Below are positions 1-5,260 of a DNA stretch of 5,659 nucleotides, one piece after another (position 1 is the first letter of the stretch; every line of letters begins with the position of its first letter). Under the pieces are notes generated by a model. The model did no database searches and was not told where the DNA came from. It was given only the letters and a program-made list of their open reading frames with translations. Both the position numbers and the translations under genes were made by a program. The stretch is from an uncultured Eubacteriales bacterium (lineage in GTDB: Bacteria; Bacillota; Clostridia; Oscillospirales; CAG-272): positions 1-5,659 of the forward strand of contig CATLAS010000077.1 in assembly GCA_949878535.1 (NCBI GenBank), written 5' to 3'.

Positions 1-732
1 GCGACTGTAGACCAATATGGCGATTATGTTGCGCTGTCTGATGTGCTGGAATTGACCGCTGTGGATCCCATTATTGTGGAAGCAACCAAATTGATTGGAA
101 ATCAGGCAGGAACTACGTTAGACACCATTGTAAGAAATAAAATGGTGGCAGGAACCAATGTTACATATTGTCCGAAATTTGTATCTGGAAAAGAAACAGC
201 AGTTACCTCACGCGCAGACCTGGATACTACTGCAAAACTGACAGTTGATGTGGTTAGGCAGGTAGTGGCAAAATTACAGGCGATGGATGTGCCTGATATA
301 GACGGTGAGTACGTGGCAATCATTCATCCGTATGCTGCATACGATCTTATGAGTGATGAAGCATGGGAGGAAGCGCACAAATACGCACAGCCGGAAAACA
401 TATATACGGGAGAAATCGGCAAAATTGCTGGCGTGCGGTTTGTACAGACTTCAAAAGCAAAAATCTTTTCCGGATCCGGATGCCCTGAAGGGTTGGGAGT
501 GTTCTGCACGCTGTTCCTTGGATCCAATGCATATGGCGTTACAGATATAGATGGCGGAGGTCTGCAAACGATTGTGAAGCAATTAGGATCCGGAGGCACA
601 TCCGATCCGCTTAATCAGCGTTCTTCTGTAGGTTGGAAAGCTATGAAAACGGCGAAAATTTTAGTAGAAAGCAATATGGTTCGTGTAGAATCCTGCTCTG
701 AAAGATATTCTGCAAGTGCAAAAGCAAACTAA
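1..732 (+). CDS. Major capsid protein, N4-gp56 type (5' partial)
   Basis: This is the C-terminal 243 codons of a major capsid protein, the shell subunit of the phage head. The reading frame is open from base 1. The GTG at 43 is internal, because the residues before it (GDYVALSDVLELTA) continue a typical capsid segment, so the true start lies upstream of the window. Family marks I recognise from the N4-gp56 family of HK97-fold capsids, by codon of the window, are: LIGNQAGTTLDTIVRNKM near 32-49; AIIHP at 106-110; NIYTGEIGKIAGVRFVQT from 133; and DGGGLQTIVKQLGSGG from 184 followed by DPLNQR and VGWK. The end is intact (TAA at 730-732). The next gene starts 18 bases later, consistent with a co-transcribed head operon. 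Assignment to the family is strong; which phage group it belongs to is inference. Confidence 0.93.
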   Translation, partial: ATVDQYGDYVALSDVLELTAVDPIIVEATKLIGNQAGTTLDTIVRNKMVAGTNVTYCPKFVSGKETAVTSRADLDTTAKLTVDVVRQVVAKLQAMDVPDIDGEYVAIIHPYAAYDLMSDEAWEEAHKYAQPENIYTGEIGKIAGVRFVQTSKAKIFSGSGCPEGLGVFCTLFLGSNAYGVTDIDGGGLQTIVKQLGSGGTSDPLNQRSSVGWKAMKTAKILVESNMVRVESCSERYSASAKAN

Positions 733-737
733 AAAAT

Positions 738-742
738 GGAGG
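738..742 (+). promoter_or_regulatory. Shine-Dalgarno GGAGG that sets the start at 751
   Basis: GGAGG lies 8 bases before the ATG at 751. An upstream in-frame ATG at 736 overlaps this box itself and has no box of its own at a usable distance. Translation therefore most likely begins at 751, not 736. Confidence 0.8.
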
Positions 743-750
743 AATACATT

Positions 751-1077
751 ATGGCATCAAATCAAAACAAAGAATTGGAGAAAGTCACAGAAGAAGTGAT
801 GGAGGAAACAAATGTTCTGGAGCCTACGGCTACGGATGTACTGCAGAAAAATGCGGAGATTGCAAGCAATAACTTGGAGAAAACAGTAACCATTCGCCTT
901 CCGCGCGAGAAAAAAAGCAGCGGAGATGTTTTTGTATCAGTCAATGAGCGCACATGGCTAATTAAGCGTGGTGTTTCTATAGAGGTGCCGGAATGTGTTG
1001 CGGAAGTTCTGCGGAATCAAGAAAAAATGTTGGATGAAGCGTATACTTTTGAAGAACAAGTGATGGATAAAGAGTAA
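751..1077 (+). CDS. Small conserved phage structural-module protein, function unknown
   Basis: A 108-residue protein encoded directly behind the capsid gene. Residues 1-44 are acidic, low in aromatics and probably disordered or helical (many Glu, Asn and Thr). Residues 45-80 form the conserved-looking core: a beta-type strand TVTIRLPREKK, then GDVFVSVNERTWLIKRGVSIEVP. Residues 81-108 look helical (ECVAEVLRNQEKMLDEAY) and end in an acidic tail. I recall similar short proteins after N4-gp56-type capsid genes in Firmicutes phages, but know no assigned function. From its position, a head decoration, capsid-accessory or connector-associated protein is possible. The start at 751 is chosen for its GGAGG box. 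Its TAA at 1075-1077 is followed within 14 bases by a strong stem-loop. I am sure it is a gene and unsure of its role. Confidence 0.85.
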   Translation: MASNQNKELEKVTEEVMEETNVLEPTATDVLQKNAEIASNNLEKTVTIRLPREKKSSGDVFVSVNERTWLIKRGVSIEVPECVAEVLRNQEKMLDEAYTFEEQVMDKE

Positions 1078-1090
1078 AACATTACAGTTT

Positions 1091-1132
1091 GGGAAGCCCT
1101 GTTCCAAATGGAGACAGCAGCATGGGCTTCCC
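1091..1132 (+). terminator. Stem-loop after the capsid pair; possible leaky terminator or processing site
   Basis: GGGAAGCCC (1091-1099) pairs perfectly with GGGCTTCCC (1124-1132), giving nine mostly G-C pairs. Inside the loop, TGTTCC (1100-1105) can pair with GGAGACA (1110-1116) around an AAAT loop with one bulged G, so the whole element is a stacked hairpin. The bases after it (ATATTTTATATA) are U-rich but interrupted, so this would be a weak intrinsic terminator. It sits in the only sizeable intergenic gap of the left half, between capsid-module genes and the connector gene. That place suits partial termination or 3'-end protection of the capsid mRNA. The structure is directly visible; the function is inferred. 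Confidence 0.6.
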
Positions 1133-1145
1133 ATATTTTATATAT

Positions 1146-1152
1146 GGAGGGG
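1146..1152 (+). promoter_or_regulatory. Shine-Dalgarno GGAGGGG for a TTG start
   Basis: GGAGGGG ends 5 bases before the TTG at 1158. It is the strongest reason to start the connector gene there. The frame is open further upstream to another TTG at 1089, but that codon abuts the hairpin and has no ribosome binding site. Confidence 0.8.
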
Positions 1153-1157
1153 ATAAG

Positions 1158-1529
1158 TTGACTATTTCAGAAGCAATCAGCCGGATTGACGCGATAAAGT
1201 CGAATGCTTACGATATTAACTCTAAAGTATATTGGCTATCTGTGTTAGACGGTCGTATAAAAAAAGAAATTATCGACACACATGAAGGTGCAGAGAATGT
1301 GGAGTTTAGCGGATATAGTGACAAGACACCATATAATACTACGCTTCTTGTTCCTGCGCCTTATGATGATATATATCAAAAATGGTTGGAATCGTGTATT
1401 GATTATGCAAATGGAGAATATGGGAAATATAACAATAGCGTTATTGTGTTCAATGATGCATATGCGGCATATGAGCGATATTACAATCGAACGCATATGC
1501 CGCATGGGAAGAATTTTAAGTTCTTTTAG
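1158..1529 (+). CDS. Head-tail connector/adaptor-like protein
   Basis: A 123-residue protein, probably an adaptor that docks on the portal and links head to tail. It opens with LTISEAISRIDAIK and continues with YWLSVLDGRIKKEIIDTHEG (residues 25-44). LLVPAPYDDIYQKWLESCID follows at residues 63-82, then YANGEYGKYNNSVIVFNDAY at 83-102, and it ends near YYNRTHMPHGK. I recall this pattern from small proteins between capsid and tail genes of Clostridia phages. The all-helical look with a short beta insert resembles gp6-like connector proteins, though I cannot confirm the fold. TTG at 1158 is chosen over the TTG at 1089 because of the GGAGGGG box and because the extra 23 residues would be encoded by the hairpin. 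Hand-counted GC is about 33-38% in sampled 60-base lines, lower than the next gene. Its TAG directly abuts the next ribosome binding site. Confidence 0.8.
   Translation: MTISEAISRIDAIKSNAYDINSKVYWLSVLDGRIKKEIIDTHEGAENVEFSGYSDKTPYNTTLLVPAPYDDIYQKWLESCIDYANGEYGKYNNSVIVFNDAYAAYERYYNRTHMPHGKNFKFF
1462..1505 (+). repeat. 12-bp perfect inverted repeat near the 3' end of the connector gene
   Basis: ATGCGGCATATG (1462-1473) is the exact reverse complement of CATATGCCGCAT (1494-1505), separated by 20 bases. In RNA it would form a 12-bp hairpin ending 21 bases before the stop codon at 1527. A U-rich stretch (TTTTAAGTTCTTTT) follows shortly after. It lies wholly inside coding sequence, so it may be chance, a transcription-attenuating hairpin or a mRNA processing element. 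Confidence 0.55.
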
Positions 1530-1538
1530 GGAGGGAAT

Positions 1539-3791
1539 ATGCGATATCCAACACTGATTGATATTGGAAATCAAAAGAATTTTATAGATGTGTTCGGCGG
1601 ATACAATCACAATTTACGTATATCGGATGCAGAGTTTTACGATATGGAGAATCTTTCTTCTGACGGATATCCCATGCTTTCAACCCGCCCGCCCAGAGGG
1701 AAGACGGGATTGGGGGCAGTGTATGATATGGCACGGGTGAATACACACAAATATAAAGCGTCTGATCCGCCTGTGCCTGCATTTGCAGTGGTTCGGGAAA
1801 CGGAAGAGGGTGGAGAGCTTGCATTGGTGCGTACAGATCCGGATGGTGAGGAAATGCAGCGACCATCTATCCCGCTCCAGGATCCCCATGATACACAGCT
1901 TGCGGTACAGAGCGGATACGTGTATGCATTTCCGGATGGGGTACGTATGGCTACTTTCGGGGCGCTGAATGCAGTGGAGAGAGAGCTTTCATGCGAAATT
2001 ACCGTAACGCATCCGGACGAAAACCTGATTCCCCCTCCGACAGTTTCCTTTCGTATGGAGCCATGCGATGCACAGGGGGCAGCAGTTGCAGGGGCTGTTT
2101 CTTCCCGTATTGCCACAGGAATATACACCGCCGGCAGCAATGTGTATCGCGGGGAGAATCAATTGATTGTGGTGCGCGGCAGCGGCATGACGGTGAATAC
2201 CCACGGATGGACGGTATTTGTGGATAATGCAGGCAAAATCACACACCGGGAATGGAAGGCATATGACAGCGTTCCGGTGGAAGGAAAGTTTACTCTGACC
2301 GGGCACGGCAGCGCGTCTGCATGGCTTGGTAACTACTGTACAGAGGGACGATATGTATCCTTTGATGAAGATACGATGACAGTGCGGGTATATAACTCAA
2401 ATTCCTTTATGGTTGTGACAGATAAGCCATCTGATCCTGTGTCCGGAATGATTTGGCGGGACACAGGAACCGGCGCAATGTACATATATAATTCTGCGCT
2501 TAGTGAGTGGAACAACTATATAACAAACTATATCCTTTTCTCCTTCTCATTGTCCTTGCCGCCAAGCAACCCGAATGACGCAGTGCAGGTGACGCGGAAC
2601 GGGAATCCGGTAACGATTTCCCCGTCCGGCGTATCGGGAGGCACTACGGTATATGACGCTATATTTGGAGGGTTTAAAGAAGGGGACGCGGTGGAGATAT
2701 CCGGCATATCGGAGGAATATGATTCTACCTATGTGGTTGCAAAGTGGGTTGCTGAAAAGGGACTTGTACTGCATGGCAATATTTCAGAAAGCGTTAAAAA
2801 GAATCTTAGCAAAGGTGAGGGCATCAGTATATCACGGCGTATGCCGCAGATGGACTTTGTTATTGAAGCCGGCAACCGGCTGTGGGGGTGTTACTACGGC
2901 GTGCACGATGGAGAAGTAATCAATGAAATCTATGCGTCCGCCCTGGGAGATCCTACAAACTGGTATAGATATCAGGGAATATCCACAGATAGCTGGACAG
3001 CTACGGTCGGAGTAGACGGTGCGTTTACCGGTGCTGTGGTATATGGCGGTTATCCTTTGTTTTTCAAGGAGAATGCAATCATTCGCGTGTATGGGACGCA
3101 GCCTTCCTCTTTCCAGCTGGCAACATACAATTACCGCGGGGTGAAATCGGGCAGTCATAAAAGTCTTGCGGTATGTGATGAAGTGCTGTATTACCATTCC
3201 TGTGACGGGATTCTTGCTTATTCCGGCGCGGCGCCTGTAAAAGTAGATGAAGCGCTGGGACAGGAAATCTATCATAATGCAGTCGCCGGCGAACTGCGGG
3301 GAAAATATTATGTTTCTATGACAGACAGTAAAGCTATGGCGCATTTGTTTGTATACAGTCCGGCGAAACGAATGTGGCACAGGGAGGACAATCTGGCGGT
3401 ACGTTCCTTCTGCAGGGAGGGCGATCAGCTGTATATGGTATGTAAGGATGGGGTGCATACGGTTGCTATCAATGCGGACTGCGTGGGGAGAGAAGCTCCG
3501 TTGAAATGGTTTGCAGAGAGTGGCGAGATCGGCTGCGGGGATCCAGGCAGGAAGTATCTGAAAAAACTACGGCTGCGGGCGGTGCTTCCGGTTGGGAGTG
3601 TATTACAGATATTTGCATCCTATGACGATGGAGACTTTGTACCGTGTACAGGTGTAGTGGGATACGGAATCACGCCCATAGAGGTGCCGCTTATTCCAAG
3701 ACGATGTGACCGGTTCCGCTTGCGTCTGGAAGGCATCGGGCCGTGCAGCATTCTTTCAATATATAAAGAAACGGAGAGCGGGGAGACATGA
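1539..3791 (+). CDS. Large beta-rich tail nozzle / DNA-stabilisation-like protein
   Basis: A 750-residue protein with an ideal GGGAGGG box 3 bases before its ATG. The N-terminus (GGYNHNLRISDAEFYDMENL at 20-39, then SSDGYPMLSTRPPRG) is the 'list of inputs, then normalise' opening I associate with nozzle-type proteins. Further marks are GDAVEISG with a following strand pair near 382-410, NRLWGCYYG at 446-454, GDPTNW at 470-475, FTGAVVYGGYPLFFKENAI at 496-514 and CDGILAYSG from 555. This run of W/Y/G-marked strands resembles the propeller part of P22 gp10 and T7 gp12, which form the lower tail and hold in the packaged DNA. A W/Y-rich patch (295-326, DKPSDP...SEWNNY) looks like an inserted small module. 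The last 75 residues are beta-rich. Sampled GC is about 45-57%, higher than the gene before. The stop overlaps the next start (ATGA). The structural class is fairly secure; the exact equivalence to gp10/gp12 is inference. Confidence 0.75.
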   Translation: MRYPTLIDIGNQKNFIDVFGGYNHNLRISDAEFYDMENLSSDGYPMLSTRPPRGKTGLGAVYDMARVNTHKYKASDPPVPAFAVVRETEEGGELALVRTDPDGEEMQRPSIPLQDPHDTQLAVQSGYVYAFPDGVRMATFGALNAVERELSCEITVTHPDENLIPPPTVSFRMEPCDAQGAAVAGAVSSRIATGIYTAGSNVYRGENQLIVVRGSGMTVNTHGWTVFVDNAGKITHREWKAYDSVPVEGKFTLTGHGSASAWLGNYCTEGRYVSFDEDTMTVRVYNSNSFMVVTDKPSDPVSGMIWRDTGTGAMYIYNSALSEWNNYITNYILFSFSLSLPPSNPNDAVQVTRNGNPVTISPSGVSGGTTVYDAIFGGFKEGDAVEISGISEEYDSTYVVAKWVAEKGLVLHGNISESVKKNLSKGEGISISRRMPQMDFVIEAGNRLWGCYYGVHDGEVINEIYASALGDPTNWYRYQGISTDSWTATVGVDGAFTGAVVYGGYPLFFKENAIIRVYGTQPSSFQLATYNYRGVKSGSHKSLAVCDEVLYYHSCDGILAYSGAAPVKVDEALGQEIYHNAVAGELRGKYYVSMTDSKAMAHLFVYSPAKRMWHREDNLAVRSFCREGDQLYMVCKDGVHTVAINADCVGREAPLKWFAESGEIGCGDPGRKYLKKLRLRAVLPVGSVLQIFASYDDGDFVPCTGVVGYGITPIEVPLIPRRCDRFRLRLEGIGPCSILSIYKETESGET

Positions 3792-3913
3792 AACGGGAAT
3801 GGATAGAGCCTCCCAGAGAGGCGACCACAGAGGCATTTTATATCTGGGCGCTGCAGCTTACGGAAATACTGAATCGAATGGATACTGATAAGGAGGAGAC
3901 GAATGGCAAATAG
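3788..3913 (+). CDS. 41-residue overlapping micro-protein, function unknown
   Basis: A short gene linked at both ends. Its ATG overlaps the previous gene's TGA (ATGA, 3788-3791), and its TAG (3911-3913) lies 11 bases inside the next gene. Such spacing favours translational coupling, with ribosomes passing from the nozzle gene. A GGGGAG box (3780-3785) precedes it closely. The product begins MKREWIEPPREATTEA and continues into a probable amphipathic helix (FYIWALQLTEILNRM, residues 17-31) before a charged tail that doubles as the next gene's Shine-Dalgarno region. There is no signal peptide, and the helix is too short and polar for a clear membrane span. It may be a small virion or assembly factor, or mainly a coupling leader for the next gene. 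I do not recognise a family. Confidence 0.65.
   Translation: MKREWIEPPREATTEAFYIWALQLTEILNRMDTDKEETNGK
3891..3897 (+). promoter_or_regulatory. Shine-Dalgarno AGGAGGA inside the micro-gene
   Basis: AGGAGGA lies 5 bases before the ATG at 3903 and is a near-perfect match to the 16S anti-Shine-Dalgarno. It is embedded in codons 35-37 of the 41-codon gene, so translation of that gene could expose or occlude it. Confidence 0.8.
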
Positions 3914-5222
3914 AAATACTGGATTTTCATATAAAGATTACACACAAAGTGACGCTGTAAAGAAAAAGCAACTTGCGCTGGATCAGCATCTTGCAGGTAA
4001 GATAGGAAATTTTGCATATCAGGACTACAAAGAAAGTGATGCAGTAAATCTGGCTTTGGAAAAGTTAAAGAATCACGAAGCCATCAAACCGGGACCATTT
4101 CAGTATGATAAACAGCCCGGTTGGAATAATGTCATGGATCAGATTCTGAACAGAAAAGATTTTTCCTATGACATGAACAGCGACATGCTGTATCAGCAGT
4201 ATAAAGACAGCTATATGCGGCAGGGGAAACTTGCCATGCAGGACACGATGGGGCAGGCTGCTGCACTTACGGGAGGATATGGCAACAGTTATGCAACGAC
4301 TGCCGGGCAGCAGACATACAACGGATATATGCAGCAGCTGAATGACAAGGTTCCCCAGTTGTATCAGCTTGCCCTTGACAAATACAATCAGGAAACATCT
4401 GATTTATATAACAAATACGGGTTGTATCAGAGCGACTATGATACCAAATACGGCAAATATCGGGATGATGTTTCAGATTATAACACAGAGCGTGATTATC
4501 TGACAGGCAGATATGATACGGAGCGTCAGTATGACTATAGCAAATACACGGACGCAAGAGACTTTGCATATGGACAGCACAGAGATCAGGTAGCCGATTG
4601 GCAGGCTGACAGGGATTATCTGGCGGGAGATCTGAACAATGAACGTACTTTCGATTACAACCAGTATTCCGATGCCTACAACCGCACATATACGGATCAT
4701 ACAAACGCTGTTGCCAATGCGCAATGGCAGCAGGAGTTTAATGCGGCACAGCAGAAGTATAATGATGAGATGAAACTTGCTGCCGCAAAGGCAGTGGGTG
4801 AAGATGAGCCGTTCAAGCCGTTTACATTCAGCCATGTGGATGAAGATGGATTGTACCATTTCTATAGGGACGGGAAGGAATATAAGCAGGCACAGGGCGT
4901 AAATCCGTACACGGGAACAAAAAATCCTGATGCAAAGAATGGAACATTCAGCAACGGATATCAGCCAAATAATGTGGGTGGTAATAAACTCGAACCTACA
5001 AACCTAACGACGGATGAAATTAACGGAGTAAATCAAAATATATGGATGACAACAGATAAATATGGACTGCCCGTTTCGTATTTTGTTTGGGATGGAACGA
5101 AAAACAAATATCAAGAAATTGAAAATCCAAGCGGCGTGCGCGCGGGACAAACGTTTCTATCATTAAACATTGATCCAACGGAAACAGCGGCATGGGAGTA
5201 TATGAAAAAAAATAAAAAGTAA
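3903..5222 (+). CDS. Tyr/Asp/Gln-rich repeat virion protein, function unknown
   Basis: A 439-residue soluble protein with no signal peptide. In order, it has two copies of F-x-Y-x-DY-xx-SDAV (residues 8-19 and 37-48); a helical link; and a conserved-looking block FSYDMNSDMLYQQYKDSY (87-104). This runs into TMGQAAALTGGYGNSYATTA (115-134), whose Ala/Gly-rich centre is the least polar part. Then come about 120 residues of Tyr-rich repeats (150-269), a Gln/Ala-rich helix to about 298, and a C-terminal domain. That domain carries DGLYHFYRDGKEYKQ (315-329), GVNPYTGTKNPDAKNGTFSN (332-351) and YFVWDGTKNKYQE. I recall similar proteins, unnamed, in Lachnospiraceae phages, placed after the nozzle gene. 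An internal or ejected virion protein is plausible from position and helical repeats, but fibre or scaffold roles are not excluded. Bases from about 4980 on are more AT-rich (about 37% by hand count against about 50% in a sampled line near 4561). Confidence 0.85.
   Translation: MANRNTGFSYKDYTQSDAVKKKQLALDQHLAGKIGNFAYQDYKESDAVNLALEKLKNHEAIKPGPFQYDKQPGWNNVMDQILNRKDFSYDMNSDMLYQQYKDSYMRQGKLAMQDTMGQAAALTGGYGNSYATTAGQQTYNGYMQQLNDKVPQLYQLALDKYNQETSDLYNKYGLYQSDYDTKYGKYRDDVSDYNTERDYLTGRYDTERQYDYSKYTDARDFAYGQHRDQVADWQADRDYLAGDLNNERTFDYNQYSDAYNRTYTDHTNAVANAQWQQEFNAAQQKYNDEMKLAAAKAVGEDEPFKPFTFSHVDEDGLYHFYRDGKEYKQAQGVNPYTGTKNPDAKNGTFSNGYQPNNVGGNKLEPTNLTTDEINGVNQNIWMTTDKYGLPVSYFVWDGTKNKYQEIENPSGVRAGQTFLSLNIDPTETAAWEYMKKNKK
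3924..4046 (+). repeat. N-terminal 29-residue repeat (F-x-Y-x-DY-xx-SDAV)
   Basis: Two protein-level repeats begin at residues 8 (FSYKDYTQSDAV) and 37 (FAYQDYKESDAV) of the 439-residue protein, a period of 29. A third, partial echo (FQYDKQ) follows at residue 66, again 29 residues on, and FSYD occurs at 87. The DNA copies have diverged, so the repeat is old or held by selection on the protein. Confidence 0.75.
4350..4709 (+). repeat. Three 40-residue Tyr-rich repeats
   Basis: Residues 190-229 and 230-269 align without gaps at 16 of 40 positions, sharing V-x-D, RDYL-x-G, ER-x-x-DY, Y-x-DA and a late Y and H. Residues 150-189 form a more diverged unit in the same register (shared V, Y, Y, YG, RD). 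Within the units, aromatic residues recur every 11 positions, for example Y161/Y172/Y183, Y193/Y204/Y215 and Y199/Y210/F221. Such an 11-residue rhythm fits a long helix or right-handed coiled coil. The fold is inference. Confidence 0.75.
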
Positions 5223-5244
5223 AATTTCCGCACAAAAAGTTAAG

Positions 5245-5249
5245 AAAGG
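5245..5249 (+). promoter_or_regulatory. Weak Shine-Dalgarno AAAGG before the last gene
   Basis: AAAGG ends 11 bases before the ATG at 5261. It is poorer in sequence and spacing than the other boxes in this operon. It is the only candidate in the 38-base A-rich gap after the repeat-protein gene, and suggests lower initiation for the following gene. Confidence 0.5.
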
Positions 5250-5260
5250 CAGAAGTTTTT

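Noticed and set aside
469..591. 12-bp palindrome TCCGGATCCGGA and clustered GGATCC sites in the capsid gene (63, 472, 520, 586)
   Set aside because: The sites mostly encode Gly-Ser or Ser-Gly using the gene's preferred codons. The palindrome has no flanking dyad or loop, so codon choice explains it better than a regulatory or modification signal.
43..732. GTG at 43 as the start of the capsid gene
   Set aside because: The frame is open to base 1, the upstream residues match the capsid family, there is no ribosome binding site, and the product would be far shorter than a full capsid subunit.
1089..1157. N-terminal extension of the connector protein from the TTG at 1089
   Set aside because: These codons coincide with the hairpin and the Shine-Dalgarno region. 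The peptide lacks family-like features and no ribosome binding site precedes it.
1637..2140. Reverse-strand open frame of about 167 codons
   Set aside because: It is entirely antisense to the nozzle gene and its Ser/Thr/Pro-rich low-complexity translation follows from the forward codons.
2832..3458. Long reverse-strand open frame opposite the nozzle gene
   Set aside because: It lies wholly opposite a well-supported gene, has no good ribosome binding site that I can see, and its translation is rich in Cys, His, Ile and Arg with no recognisable motif. It is a shadow of forward coding.
4375..4410. TTGACA followed by TATATA, a possible promoter
   Set aside because: The spacing is about 24 bases, far from the usual 17, and it lies inside a coding repeat rich in TAT and GAC codons.
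4267..4704. Reverse-strand frame opposite the Tyr-rich repeats
   Set aside because: Its Cys/His-rich product with apparent metal-binding pairs is an artefact of reading Tyr/Asp codon repeats on the opposite strand. There is no ribosome binding site or conserved pattern.
3903..5222. Collagen-like, tail-fibre or amyloid-type repeat
   Set aside because: There is no Gly-X-Y triplet pattern or beta-helix spacing. The repeats are charged, Tyr/Asp-rich and look helical.
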